Assembly: GCF_032452875.1 (NCBI RefSeq)
Contig: NC_083890.1
Span: 46,882,483 to 46,946,482 of the forward strand
DNA length: 64,000 bases
Source: Bos javanicus
Lineage: Eukaryota > Chordata > Mammalia > Artiodactyla > Bovidae
Direction: 5' to 3'
Of the stretch, positions 53,886 through 64,000 are shown in pieces. The notes beneath the pieces were generated by a model. It did no database searches, had not been told where the DNA came from, and saw only the letters and a program-made list of their open reading frames with translations. Position 1 is the first letter of the stretch; each line of letters starts with the position of its first letter. A program made the translations under genes and the position numbers.

Positions 53886-54073
53886 AAGGTGGTAATTCTT
53901 TTTATTTTTAAAAAGATAGATTGATGATGATTATGAAGAACGTGACACAGGAAGGATGAAAGGGGGCTGGAAAGAGAAACTTGACTTGGACCTTTTAGCA
54001 GATATGAGTATCTTTTGAAACAGTTCATTAATATATAATGACATAGCAATGACCTTAGGACTTGATGTTACCA

Positions 54074-54291
54074 ATGAATGAATGAAAGTCACTCAGTCAT
54101 GTCTGACTCTTTGCGACACCATGGGATGGACAGTAGCCGACCAGGCTTCTCTGTCCATGGATTTCTCCAGGCTAGAATACTGGAGTGCATAGCCGTTCCC
54201 TTTTCCAGGGGATCTTCCAAAGCCAGGGATGGAACCCAGGTCTCCCACATTGCAGGCAGATTCTTTACTATCTGAGCCATCAGGGAAGCCC
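54074..54291 (-). mobile_element. Bov-tA SINE with 11-bp target duplication
   Basis: Antisense, ATGAATGAATGAAAGTCACTC to GAGCCATCAGGGAAGCCC. TGATGTTACCA lies at 54063-54073 and 54292-54302, a perfect duplication. Confidence 0.95.
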
Positions 54292-54302
54292 TGATGTTAC
54301 CA

Positions 54303-56504
54303 GGTGAGCAGTTATTCATGGTGTTTGGAGACTCCCTGTTATGTTGAGTCTATGTTGAACAACATGGCTAATCCAGAAGTTAACTAAGTCACTGGGGCAG
54401 TCCTGATAGGGAGTCTTCTTCAACATAATAAAACACTTCTTACAGTTGGTGAGTTTTAGAGGAATCTCCTGTGTTATCTCTAGCCACTTTGAAGTCCGAG
54501 TTAGAAAACCCAAATACATTTAAGCAACTTCAAATGGGATATTGTGAATTGGGAAAGAAAAGGAAAAAGATGTGGAAATGAACCACTGACTATGAAGATG
54601 TAATCAAAGAACAGGATTTGTTTTTTGGGGATTATGCCAGAATGATTGATTCTTGGCAAGGCTAAAGAATAACTAGCGAGAACAAGGAAGAGAATGACCA
54701 GACCAAAAGACTTTTAAACTTAAAGTGTAAGTATAAGAAAATGTTCTTGAGAAAACTTTAAGGCAAAGAAGTGTGGAGAAGATATTCAGAATTTTGTAGA
54801 AGTTATAGAAAGCTTCTACACGAATGCACAGAGAATAAATAATTGGGGTTGAACTTCAATGAAAAGAATTAAAGAAGACTCCAGAATTCAAAAGATAGGA
54901 GCTGAGGGAAGGCGGGAAGCTGGGGGTGGGGATGGGGGTAGAGGGTGGGGAAATACCTTATTTGAAAAATAAAATAAACAGACCTGGAAAGTAGAATAAA
55001 TCCCTTTATCAAGAAATTTGCATATGTGAAATCCTTAAATGTAGAAACCACATTAAAAAACAACTGGACAAAGATAAAAAGCAATAAAATGATTTTTGGT
55101 AAGACATAGACTGTAGGTTATCTTGTCTGATAGGATTATAGATAACATATGGATTATGTTATAGATTTCCCATATATAGATTAAAACCTGGCATAAATGC
55201 AGAATATATTTGGAGTCAGCGACTCAACTGCTGGGCCGCTTGTTTATTCTTCGTCTTCTAAGAACAGATCATTTGAGAAACTCGTCTTGCCTACACTTCC
55301 TTAAGTTAGTAATAAAGGAAATTTTATTACGAATGTAGTTCTAACCATCAGTTAGTCAATTTGAAGCAATGGGAAATTTGGAAAAGAGTGTCCATGTCAT
55401 TTTCATTTTTAGTTATTAGGAAATAAACTAATGGTGAAGACTGTCGCAGAAAATTCAGATATGATCAGTTGGGATAGAATAATATGCCATGGGTTTTGAC
55501 AAAAGATAAATCTGATTTTAAGCCTCCTGGGTTCAACTCTTTTCTATCTAAATGACCTTGGCCAAGTCAACACTTTTAATTTTTTTCTAATGAGTAGTTT
55601 ACATATATCCAGAATACAGTTTTATTACTGTATGTTGCACTAGACCAGAAAATTTAACTTCAGAAATTCTGTATTTCTTATACCAATAATGTCACTGAGT
55701 TAGAAAATTACTGCAATAATTCAAAATCTGGCAATTAACTATGTCTGCATATGGGAAGAGGGAAAATGGTCATACTGGGCTAGTTACTAAGCAACCACTT
55801 TGTAGCGCCCCATCTCTCCAGGCTGGGGAGAGAATAAAGAAATACTGCTTTCCTATGAGACCCTATTAATCCCCCTTTAAAGGGGCACAGAACCAGTGCA
55901 AGGATGACAACTCATTTCTCTAACAACTTGTTGGTAAATGAGGCTTTGCATTTCTATCATTCTTCTTCCCATTTTCTGGTATGAAATTTTAACATTGCTT
56001 GGGACATAGGCCACTTTGGGAATCATGAAATCTATAAAGAATGAAAGAATGAATATATAAAAAGCCCAACAGATAGCTGTGCACATATTATGAGCTTGAC
56101 AGCCACTCATGGATCATAAGGTAGAACTAAACACAGACACATATTATTACTGATTTTTTTAAAATGTTCACTCAAGGTCTAAAAATATTTAAGTATTAAA
56201 ATATAAAGCATATATCAAAAGCCCAGGAAAATATGAGTGTTTACTAAAAAAAAAAAAAGACACAAAATATTCCAAAAACTATTATGGGAAGGAATATTGC
56301 AATTGCCAAGACCTAATGGAGATATGGTGGCTATCCAGAACAACATATTATTTTTGCCCGCTTCTGTTTGAGAAGTAAATTAAACCCATAATTTCAGAAA
56401 AAATTGACTACAATTCCTAGGTGAGGGTCAACATTTATTTTACAACTGAAAAGAAAAAAAAATATCTGCTTTAGAAGATCCATGGCTGTTTTTCTTGAAT
56501 GTTA
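54303..56504. other. 2.2 kb mostly single-copy DNA
   Basis: A possible MIR fragment lies at about 55515-55600 (CCTGGGTTCAACTCTTTTCT, ATGACCTTGGCCAAGTCAAC). A G-quadruplex motif is at 54922-54950 and an A-run near 56246-56258. No gene recognised. Confidence 0.45.
54922..54950 (+). other. G-quadruplex motif
   Basis: GGGGG, GGGG, GGGGG, GGG and GGGG runs with one- to four-base loops on the plus strand. Confidence 0.85.
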
Positions 56505-56682
56505 ATCTACAGCTACCTCATCAGAATTACCCAGGGCACTTTTTGAAGTATGGATTCTGGACTTTTTATCATATCTATGAATCAGATTCTCTATGGTGAT
56601 GTCTGTGAATGTTTGCTTTTTGATAAGCAACCTAGGTGATTCTTAGGTAGACTAAAGTTTGAGAACTGTTTTGCAGAGTCTT
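56505..56682 (+). mobile_element. MER5A-like hAT-Charlie relic
   Basis: TCATCAGAATTACCCAGGGC, TATGAATCAGATTCTCTATG, AACCTAGGTGATTCTTAGG and AAAGTTTGAGAACTGTTTTG match the order and end of MER5A, a short non-autonomous DNA transposon. Confidence 0.75.
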
Positions 56683-56735
56683 AAAAGTCTTCATTAAGAA
56701 TTTTTTGGTATTTGCCCAAAGCTACCAAGAAATAT

Positions 56736-56935
56736 GAGCTTCCCTTGTAGCCCAGTCCATAAAGAATCTGCGGGCAATACAGGAGACTGTTCGATTCCTG
56801 GATCGGGAAGATCGCCTGGAGAAGGAAATGACAACCCACTCCAGTATTCTTGCCTGGAGAATCCCATGGACAGAGGAGCCTGGCAGGTTACAGTTCAGAG
56901 CGTCACAAAGAGTCAGACATGACTGAGTGACTAAG
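56736..56935 (+). mobile_element. Bov-tA SINE
   Basis: Sense, AGCTTCCCTTGTAGCCCAG to ACTGAGTGACTAAGC. B-box region GTTCGATTCCTGGATCGG. Followed by a CA-repeat tail. CAAAGCTAC occurs at 56717-56725 and 56982-56990, but the left copy does not abut the SINE, so I treat it only as a possible duplication. Confidence 0.92.
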
Positions 56936-56983
56936 CACACACACACGCACACACACACACACGCACACACACACACACACACA
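56936..56983. repeat. (CA)n microsatellite in SINE tail
   Basis: About 24 CA units interrupted by two CG dinucleotides, arising from the SINE tail. Confidence 0.95.
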
Positions 56984-57589
56984 AAGCTACAATCCTACAA
57001 TGATGTGAAATTTCACTTTGTTAAATGTGAAATTTTTCCAACCTGATTACCCTGTTTTTTGGTACAGAGACCTTTTTATAGTTTTGACTGTATTGTCCAT
57101 GGGAAGTTAAAAGTGCTTAACCCAAAGTGGCATACAACTACGCCTATCTGTGATTGTTATCTTGTTCAGTTAATAAGAAATATTACCAATCATATCATCT
57201 TGGAAAGTGACGTGAAATATAGTGACCATATTCACATTGAGAGTTGAGCAGGAGGATCTCCAGAGATTTTTTTCTGAGAAAAGCATAACACCCAAAGCTG
57301 AGTGTTACTCAAACTTAATTTTTTTCATAACCATAAGTACTGCATAAGTCCAGCAAAGCTTGAGATGCATCTTTCATTCAATTCTGATTACGAAATGTAT
57401 AAATGAATGGCATAGAGCACAATATGCTTTTTCTCTTCTATATCACTTTAACTTTGCAGGTTTGCATTCTTTTACTTTCTTCCCAGAGATAGAATAACAT
57501 GTGGAGGGGAGGTTTGAGAAAATAGAGCAAATACAATGAAGCTGCCAACTGTTCCAGAAAGGAATGTTTTTATGGTACAGGAGTCCATT
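56984..57589. other. Single-copy DNA
   Basis: No repeats recognised. Confidence 0.45.
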
Positions 57590-58080
57590 AGGGATCCGAC
57601 AGAGGCAAGTCGACTAATTACAAGCAGCTCAACTGTCCCCTGCCCCTAAGGATGGCATTCAGTATTGACCTGCTTAAAAGATATACCCCAAACACATTCA
57701 TTACCACAGAGGTCAGTGCTTTCTCTGTACTGAAACAATCCCGAAATCTGTTGGCACTGACCTCTCTTATCATGTGCTACCTGTATGGGAGCGTCAGCGC
57801 CTCTGAGAACGGGTCCGTCACACTGTGCAATGCAAACATGCTGAAGCTGTGTAACATTTGTGCCAGAACTTTCGCATCCTTATAAATCATTTCCCAGCTC
57901 TTGCTGGGGCAATGAAAAAGAAATTGCTGGTATATAAATGTAAATCATTGCATGTCCTCTGGAATAGAATAATAATCAAGTTGATTTACCAGCTATGCAC
58001 AGTTCCCTGAGAAAGTTTGAGCGTGAGGAATGGTTTTAATGGGGTGGACGGGTTGGCTTTTACGGAACCATGCACATATA
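57590..58080. promoter_or_regulatory. Repeat-free block with perfect inverted repeat, candidate enhancer
   Basis: Complex sequence of balanced composition with several CpGs, unlike its surroundings. It carries a homeodomain-type CTAATTAC at 57614-57621, AGAGGTCAGTGC at 57708-57719 and its exact inverse GCACTGACCTCT at 57754-57765. A plus-strand open stretch of 77 codons (57652-57885) spans it, with no domain. The composition suits conserved noncoding DNA. A function is inference; conservation cannot be seen from one sequence. Confidence 0.4.
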
Positions 58081-60007
58081 ATTCAAATCATAAACAATCA
58101 GCATTGTCTATCACCACTTTCTGGGTAGAAATTTCCATCAATCCCTGCTAGTAGACTGGAGTGAAAAGGGGTAGAGAATGAATTTCCCACCCCATATTAG
58201 TATGATGTCTAATATCTTCATGTCCCATTGTGGCCTAAATAAAAGTATGGGATCTATGGCAGCTGAGCAGATATCAGATATCAGCAGTGGTGTGCTCACT
58301 TCTTCTGTTCTATTTGTGGGAGTGGGGCAAGGGATAACACTGAGAAAAGCTCATTGTCTTGAGAAATGATGGTGTGAGGCTCAGATGGAAAGAAACGCAT
58401 CTCTAAAAGTGAACAATTTCTCCATAATTTTGGGGCTTGTGCAAATCTAAATGTTTCTCAATCCTTTTGCTTCTCTTCCTTACACCCTCCTTCCTTTCCT
58501 AATTCTTCTTCCTCTTCCCTTTCTCCTTTCCCTTCTTCTGTTTGTCCCCAGGACTGTGCTTTGTGTTCAACTCGGTCCTAATGAGGAACAGGTAAATAAT
58601 TCAGGAACGTGAAACACTGGCCCGCCTTCAGTGTTGGGACGGTTCTGTCGATAGCACAGTGACAGATGTGGTCATTCCAGAAAGCACTAATCTGAACACT
58701 AATTCCACCAACTAGGTAACAAGGGAACTACAAAATCCTGAATATCCTAGAAATTATAAGTCTAGGCTCGTCATTTGACAAGCGACATGGGAATGATAGA
58801 TGCAAACATGAAGTTTATCCACAGTTTCCTAAAAGCTGGTGGAAATTCTAATTGATTTCTTTTCCAGAGAAGAGACAAAGGGAGGTATCACTTTCACAGG
58901 CCAATGAATAAAATTATTTTATGGATAAAAAAGCAATCTGACAGAGTCAGTCTTATAAACAAGATGCAATGCCCAGAAATCTGATTTATACTCTCCTCCT
59001 AGAAATTGTATATATATATATTTTTTAACTCATTTATTTCCTAACATGCAGTCATCAGCTCAACAAAGTAGTAAAAATAATTTGTAGGCTTTACAGTTCT
59101 TTGGAGGAACTATAGCCCTGAAGGAACCATTAGACCTGTGACTAATTTACCCCCAAACTCAAATATCTTACTTAAATGTATCATCATTAACAGGTTAGGT
59201 AAAGTCACTTTTTTAAAAGCCTTTTCTCCTAAATATATCCTCTGGAATTTTTAGTAACACTCATGGATTTTATCTATCTATCTACATATATACATACACA
59301 TATATAAATCTATCCATGTATATATAAACATGTTTCATCACCTTTATTGTTATTACTATTATTATACATTCTTAAATGCAATTCCATTGTTATACTTGAG
59401 AAGCATCTGTTAGAGTTAGTTAACACTTAGCATTTCTGTTGTTTCCCTGCGCAGATACAAGCATACAGCAGCATTGTCCATTAACATTTACTTCTACTTA
59501 ATTAGATTATGTATAACTAGACGAAGTGGCATACTTCCTGAATGAGCAATCAGTTAAACTTTTTGGAGAGTAGATATTTACTATTTCTGATCATGACTCT
59601 AGAAATATCTGCTGAAGTGTTTTCTTAGAGTATTTCCCTTAGGATAGCTTCTAGTATGTGGCAAATATTATAATAGCTCTACTTTCCACAGTTTATCATG
59701 AGGAAAAATTCAGAAACATTAAAATAGTCCATGCAAAAGGCATTCACTGCAATATCGTTTTCAATAATGGAAATCTTGAAACTGTCTAAATACTCAACAA
59801 CAGAGGGAAATAATTATGACATCATATTCGATAACTATACACCCTCTAACAGAGTTTCACGATACTAATTTTGAGAACTAGATAGTAACTTGGAAAAGAA
59901 AGCTGGTGATATAATTGTTAAAAATAAGAGCAAAAAGGAAGTGTATTTTTGCTGCATTACACATGCTTGTAGTCACAGAGGCAGGGAAAGTAGTAGATTC
60001 AGTGTGT
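58081..60007. other. 1.9 kb mostly single-copy DNA
   Basis: CT-rich tract at about 58447-58555 and TATC/ATAC simple sequence at 59268-59332. No ruminant repeats and no exon recognised. Confidence 0.5.
59268..59332. repeat. TATC/ATAC simple sequence
   Basis: TATCTATCTATCTAC followed by irregular ATAT and ACAT units. Confidence 0.8.
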
Positions 60008-60208
60008 GTGTTCAGTGGCTTCAGTCGTGTCCGACTCTGCGATGTTATGGACTGTAGCCCGCCAGGCTCCTCTGTCCATGGGATTCTCCAGGCAGGAATA
60101 CTGGAGTGGGCTGCCATGCCCTCCTCCAGGGGATCTTCCCCACCCAGGGATCAAACCCACATCTCCTGCATCTCCTACATCGCAGGTGGGTTCTTTACCA
60201 CTGAGTGG
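60008..60208 (-). mobile_element. Bov-tA SINE
   Basis: Antisense, GTTCAGTGGCTTCAGTCGTG to GGTTCTTTACCACTGAGTGG, missing the end of the head. Confidence 0.92.
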
Positions 60209-60264
60209 TTTTCACAGTTTTTAACTCCATAATTTTTAGTTATACACAACTACATATATAACTG

Positions 60265-60477
60265 GGCTTCCGTGGTGGCTCAGAGGGTAAAGCATCTGCC
60301 TGCAATGCAGGAGATCACGGCTCAGTTCCTGCATCAGGAAGATCCCCTGGAGAAGGAAATGGCACCCCACTCCAGTACCCTTGCCTGGAAAATCCCATGG
60401 ATGGAGAAGCCTGGTAGGCTACAGTCCATGGGGTCGCAAAGAGTCGGACATGACTGAGCGACTTCACTTCACTTCAC
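60265..60477 (+). mobile_element. Bov-tA SINE
   Basis: Sense, GGGCTTCCGTGGTGGCTCAG to ACTGAGCGACTTCACTTCAC. The B-box is damaged (GCTCAGTTCCTGCATCAGG). Confidence 0.93.
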
Positions 60478-60530
60478 ATATATAATTATACATTATATGT
60501 ATGTATATATGCATATATGTATATATAATG
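60478..60530. repeat. AT-rich simple sequence between SINEs
   Basis: Alternating TATA/TGTA units linking two sense SINEs. Confidence 0.8.
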
Positions 60531-60743
60531 GGGCTTCCCAGGTGGCTCAGTGGTAAAGAATCTGCCTGCTAATGCGGGACATGCAGGAGATGCGAGTTTG
60601 GTCCCTGGGTCAGGAAAATCTCCTAGAGTAGGAAATGGCAACCCACTCCAGTATTCTTGCTCGAAAAACCCCATGGACAGAGGAGCTTGGTGGACTACAG
60701 TCCATGGGGTTGCAAAGAGTCCGACCTGACTAAGCTCACAGCA
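60531..60743 (+). mobile_element. Bov-tA SINE
   Basis: Sense, GGGGCTTCCCAGGTGGCTCAG to CTGACTAAGCTCACAGC. The head carries an extra short duplication near 60575-60590 (GCGGGACATGCAGGAGATGC). Confidence 0.92.
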
Positions 60744-60783
60744 CCGCGCACGCACGTGTGTGCGCGCACACACACACACATAT
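60744..60783. repeat. Alternating purine-pyrimidine (Z-DNA-prone) SINE tail
   Basis: CGCGCACGCACGTGTGTGCG and CACACACACACACATATA give about 38 bp of strict purine-pyrimidine alternation. Bases 60746-60765 are also a near-palindrome centred on CACGTG. Confidence 0.9.
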
Positions 60784-60964
60784 AATACATGTAATATAAA
60801 CTATTATTTGTATATTACATATGTTGTAATACACATAAACATTGTATTATATAATTTATTGGAGTATAATAAAACTATTTAGCTTTTATTTGTACGTATA
60901 TATAGAACTATTTCCGAATATTAGGACATTCCTTTTTGCAGTATGGTATAGCACCATTATGGCA

Positions 60965-61725
60965 GCCTTAAGGGCAGAAAGCGAAGAACCAAAGAGCCTC
61001 TTGATGAAAGTGAAAGAGGAGAGTGAAAAAGTTGGCTTAAAACTCAACAGTCATAAAACTAAAGACTGTGGCATCTGGTCCCATCACTTATGGCAAATAG
61101 ATGGGGAAACAGTGGAAACAGTGGCAGACTTTATTTTTGGGGACTCCAAAATCACTGCAGATGGTGACTGCAGCCATGAAATTAAAAAACTCTTGTTCCT
61201 TGAAAGAAAAGTTGACCAATTTAGACAGCATATTAAAAAGCAGAGACATTAATTTGCCAACAAGGGTCCATTTAGTCAAAGCTATGGTTTTTCCAATAGT
61301 CGTATATGGATGTGAGAGTTGGACTATAAAGAAAGCTGAGTTCTGAAGAATTGATGCTTTTGAACTGTGGTGTAGGAGAAGACTCTTGAGGGTCCCTTGG
61401 ACTGCAAGGAGATCCAACCAGTCCATCCTAAAGGAAATCAGTCCTGGGTGTTCATTGGTAGGACTGATGCTGAAGCTGAAAGTCCAGGACTTTGGCCACC
61501 TGATGCAAAGAGCTGACTCACTGGAAAAGACCCTGATGTTAGGAAAGATTGAAGGTGGGAGGAGAAGGGGACAACAGAGGATGAGATGGTTGGATGACAT
61601 CACTGACTTGATGGACATGAGTTTGAGAAAACTCTGGGAGATGGTGATGGACAGGGAGGCATGGCGTGCTGCGATTCATGGGGTCACAAACAGTTGATCA
61701 CGACTGAGCGACTGAACTGAACTGA
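60965..61725 (+). mobile_element. BovB 3' part, 0.76 kb, with 16-bp target duplication
   Basis: Sense BovB beginning just after the RT palm, through the RT C-terminal region (open blocks 60842-61252, 61101-61346 and 61386-61697 in different frames) to GCGACTGAACTGAACTGA. TAGCACCATTATGGCA at 60949-60964 and TAGCACCATCATGGCA at 61726-61741 match at 15 of 16. Confidence 0.95.
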
Positions 61726-61741
61726 TAGCACCATCATGGCA

Positions 61742-62014
61742 TTTCTTTAGCATACTTCAGAGGCCATTATCTTCCTGAGCTCGTACAGTTTTTTTCTTCA
61801 AATGAAATTTTAATAGATGAAGTTGCACTTTCTTTTCTTTCTCTGCCCTGCCCTTTATGCTTAGCAGCAGATTCCTTCTGTTTGGGGAGTTCCAAAGTAT
61901 CACTTCTTCACCTCCTCGCCCGCCTCTATCCACAGTGGTGTCAGTGTACCTGGTAAAAGACAGACAACCTCCATCAACCAGTGCTTCGCACTGACATTAG
62001 CATCCTCATTGCTA
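61742..62014. other. Single-copy DNA
   Basis: T-rich start, then GC-richer sequence near 61900. Nothing recognised. Confidence 0.45.
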
Positions 62015-62290
62015 TATAATAAACTACTGCACGCTGAGGGGCTTTGAACACACAACTTTAGCACCTCACAGCTTCCCGAGGTCTGGAGTCTGGGCCTGGG
62101 TTAAATGGCCTTCAGTCCAGGGTCTCTTTGGGTTGAAATCGGTGCAGCAGGGCCACCCCACCCTCTCATCTGAGGTTCAGTGTCCTCTTTTGAGCCACTC
62201 AGATTGCTGGAAGATTTGAGACTTGCAGTTGTTAGACTAAAGCCAGCTTCCTTGTCGGGCCTCGGCCTGAGGCCGCTTCTAGCTCCTACC
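62015..62290 (-). mobile_element. Old LTR-like relic, antisense
   Basis: CTATATAATAAACTACTGCA, CCCGAGGTCTGGAGTCTGGG, TTCAGTCCAGGGTCTCTTTG, TCATCTGAGGTTCAGTGTCC and CACTCAGATTGCTGGAAGAT follow the antisense order of a common mammalian LTR-type repeat. Not assigned to a subfamily. Confidence 0.4.
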
Positions 62291-62301
62291 ATTACCGCCC
62301 C

Positions 62302-62514
62302 CCTGCAGCTTCCCCTGTAGTCCAGTCTGTAAAGAATCTGCCCACAGTTCAGGAGACCTGGGTTCGATCCCTGGGTTGGGAAGATCCCCTGGAGAAATGG
62401 AAACGGCAACCCACTCCAGTATCCTTGCCTGGAAAATCTCATGGACAGAGGAGCCTGGTGGGCTGCAGTCCATGGGGTCACAAAGAGTCGGGCACAACTG
62501 AGTGGCTAACACTT
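62302..62514 (+). mobile_element. Bov-tA SINE with canonical B-box
   Basis: Sense, CAGCTTCCCCTGTAGTCCAG to CAACTGAGTGGCTAACACTT. It retains GGTTCGATCC at 62361-62370, the RNA polymerase III B-box, and TAGTCCAGTCTG at the A-box position. ATTACCGCCCC (62291-62301) and ATTACTGCCCC (62515-62525) match at 10 of 11, a likely target duplication. Confidence 0.94.
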
Positions 62515-62607
62515 ATTACTGCCCCGTACCCTGGCTGCCACCTTGTGGCCCTCAGTTCAAGACCAGCAGGAAGAGTTCTTCCTTGACTATCCCACCATCT
62601 TGCTCAC

Positions 62608-62815
62608 AAAAAGTGAAAGTGAAGTCGTTTGTTTGTGTCCGATTCTTTGTGACCCCATGGACTGTAGCCTACCAGGCTTCTCCGTCCATGGGAGAAGCAA
62701 GAGTACTGGAGTGGGTTGCCATTTCCTTCTCCAGGGGATCTTCCCAACTCAGGGATCAAACCCAGATCTCGAACCCAGGTCTCTCACGTTGCAGGCGGAT
62801 GCTTTACCTTCTACC
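62608..62815 (-). mobile_element. Bov-tA SINE
   Basis: Antisense, AAAAAGTGAAAGTGAAGTCG to CAGGCGGATGCTTTACCTTC. It has a short internal duplication around the B-box region (CAGATCTCGAACCCAGGTCTC). Confidence 0.9.
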
Positions 62816-63187
62816 TTGCTCATAGAAGGTAACCGAATAATTATAATTGCTGAAGGGGAGGGGATTCATAGGGGCAAGGCCACCAGCAGGTGGGAATCTG
62901 GGGTTTTCTCAGGATTCTGCTTACCACAGTACTCCTACCTAGGCTGGAGACCAAGCAAAGACATTAAGAACTTTTCTTTCTAAAAGAAAGAACAAACTAT
63001 CACATAAGATCTGAAATTTATAAATCAGAAAATTAAATAGTCTTTTGGGTTCCACAGAGCAAAGAAGAACAGAAGTGTAGAATAGTTTTAATCAGAAAGT
63101 GCAGCATCTTTCTGTGATTTGTGGGGGGACTGTTTCCCTAGTGGAAAAGTAAGTCATGGCAGATTTCACTTTTATGAAGAATTTTCT
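62816..63187. other. Single-copy DNA
   Basis: Nothing recognised. Confidence 0.45.
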
Positions 63188-63598
63188 TTTTTTAATTAAG
63201 GTAGAATTGATTTACAATGTTGGTTATTTTCAGATGTACAGCAAAGTGATTCAATTATACAGATTATATGTGTATAAGATACATACATATATTCATTTTA
63301 TATTCTTTTCTGTTATAGTTTATTATAGGTATTGACTACAGTTGCTATGATATACAGCAGGACCTTGCTGTTTATCCCTTCTATTTAGCAGTTTGCATCT
63401 GATAACCTCACATCCCCAGTCCATCCCTACTATTAATCCTCACCTGGACGCCCACAAGTCTGCTCCCTATGTCAGTGAGACCATTTCATGGATAAATTCA
63501 CTCGTGTTGTATTTTAGATCACACATATAAGGGATGTCGTATGATATTAGTCCTTCACTGTCTGACTTCCTTCACTTCTCATGATAATCTCTAATCTC
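63188..63598 (-). mobile_element. Old L1 3' UTR, antisense
   Basis: TTTTTTTAATTAAGGTAGAAT, GATTTACAATGTTGGTTATT, GTACAGCAAAGTGATTCAAT, TATACAGCAGGACCTTGCTG, TTTGCATCTGATAACCTCAC and CCATTTCATGGATAAATTCA follow the antisense order of an old artiodactyl L1 3' UTR. Cut by the BovB that follows. Confidence 0.8.
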
Positions 63599-64000
63599 AG
63601 TTCAGTTCAGTTCAGTTGCTCAGTCGTGTTCGACTTTTTGTGACCCCATGAATCGCAGCACGCCAGGCCTCCCTGTCCATCACCAACTCCCGGAGTTAAC
63701 ACAGACTCACATCCATCGAGTCAGTGATGCCATCCAGCCATCTCATCCTCTGTCATCCCCTTCTCCTCCTGCCCCCAATCCCTCCCAGCATCAGAGTCTT
63801 TTCCAATGAGTCAACTCTTTGCATGAGGTGGCCAAAGTACTGGAGTTTCAGCTTTAGCATCATTCCTTCCAAAGAAATCCCAGGGCTGATCTCCTTCAGA
63901 ATGGACTGGTTGGATCTCCTTGCAGTCCAAGGGACTCTCAAGAGTCTTCTCCAACACCACACTTCAAAAGCATCAATTCTTCAGCGCTCAGCCTTCTTCA
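63599..64000 (-). mobile_element. BovB LINE, continues past window end
   Basis: Antisense BovB starting with TCAGTTCAGTTCAGTTCAG and GCTCAGTCGTGTTCGAC, with the RT C-terminal region (69 open codons at 63753-63962). Its true 5' limit lies beyond the window. Confidence 0.95.

Noticed and set aside
57652..57885. 77-codon open frame as a small protein gene
   Set aside because: No domain, signal peptide or start context supports coding. Noncoding constraint would explain the composition equally well.
1..64000. CRISPR-like or regularly spaced repeats
   Set aside because: The recurring blocks are dispersed SINEs and LINE ends in both orientations with irregular spacing.
1..64000. tRNA genes suggested by B-box-like GGTTCGATCC motifs
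   Set aside because: All occurrences lie in Bov-tA or CHR SINE heads without a foldable complete tRNA.

Overview
This window is mammalian nuclear DNA from a pecoran ruminant, most likely a bovid such as cattle, buffalo, sheep or goat. The evidence is the repeat set: many copies of the RTE-clade LINE BovB, many tRNA-headed Bov-tA SINEs, dimeric Bov-A2 SINEs, a cetartiodactyl CHR-type SINE, and L1 3' ends of the ruminant type. Beneath these lie older mammalian repeats (L2, MIR, MER5A-like hAT elements, LTR relics, old L1). I see no bacterial, plasmid or phage features, no CRISPR array, no rRNA or true tRNA gene, and no convincing host protein-coding exon. It reads as intergenic or intronic, AT-rich DNA. 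Every recognisable coding-like stretch is a broken retroelement reading frame.

Layout. 1-10 kb: a Bov-A2 cut by the window edge, a 1.2-kb antisense BovB, an L2 relic, SINEs, a GT microsatellite and a 0.9-kb antisense L1 with a 16-bp target duplication. 10-16 kb: SINEs, a MIR, an unassigned GC-richer block and a 2.7-kb old antisense L1 hit by two SINEs. 16-21 kb: a 220-bp polypyrimidine tract, then about 4 kb that is poor in ruminant repeats. 21-25.4 kb: two BovB pieces in opposite orientation beside a G-quadruplex motif, an old L1, an LTR relic, more BovB and a Bov-A2 with a perfect 14-bp duplication. 25-36 kb: mostly single-copy with scattered L2, MIR, L1, SINE and BovB pieces. 37-39.6 kb: the longest BovB (about 1.7 kb, with a second BovB nested inside it), then a closely spaced inverted BovB pair. 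40.15-40.55 kb: a decayed stretch resembling the transmembrane subunit of a retroviral envelope. 41.6-45.3 kb: an L1 mosaic ending in a 2.4-kb L1 with ORF2 remnants. 45.9-48.3 kb: two ancient repeats used as landing sites by five SINEs, three of them at one target. 49.4-51.9 kb: a near-palindromic SINE pair, then a repeat-free stretch with a small CpG-dense block. 52-57 kb: SINEs, a BovB, a second G4 motif and a MER5A-like element. 57-60 kb: a repeat-free block holding a perfect 12-bp inverted repeat, which is a candidate regulatory element. 60-64 kb: SINEs, a Z-DNA-prone tract, two BovBs, an LTR-like relic and an old L1 tail.

How the parts relate. BovB and L1 encode reverse transcriptases and would have supplied activity in trans. 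Bov-tA couples a tRNA-derived head to a BovB-like tail, and Bov-A2 is two Bov-A units. Many insertions keep target-site duplications, and I give them where I could align both copies. All BovB and L1 copies here are truncated and inactive. I did not find a new multi-gene system. The most interesting items are the envelope-like relic, two candidate regulatory blocks (about 50.2 kb and 57.7 kb), the serial SINE target at 46 kb, and several inverted element pairs able to form long hairpins. Family names come from recognising consensus patterns by eye, and boundaries are good to a few bases at best.
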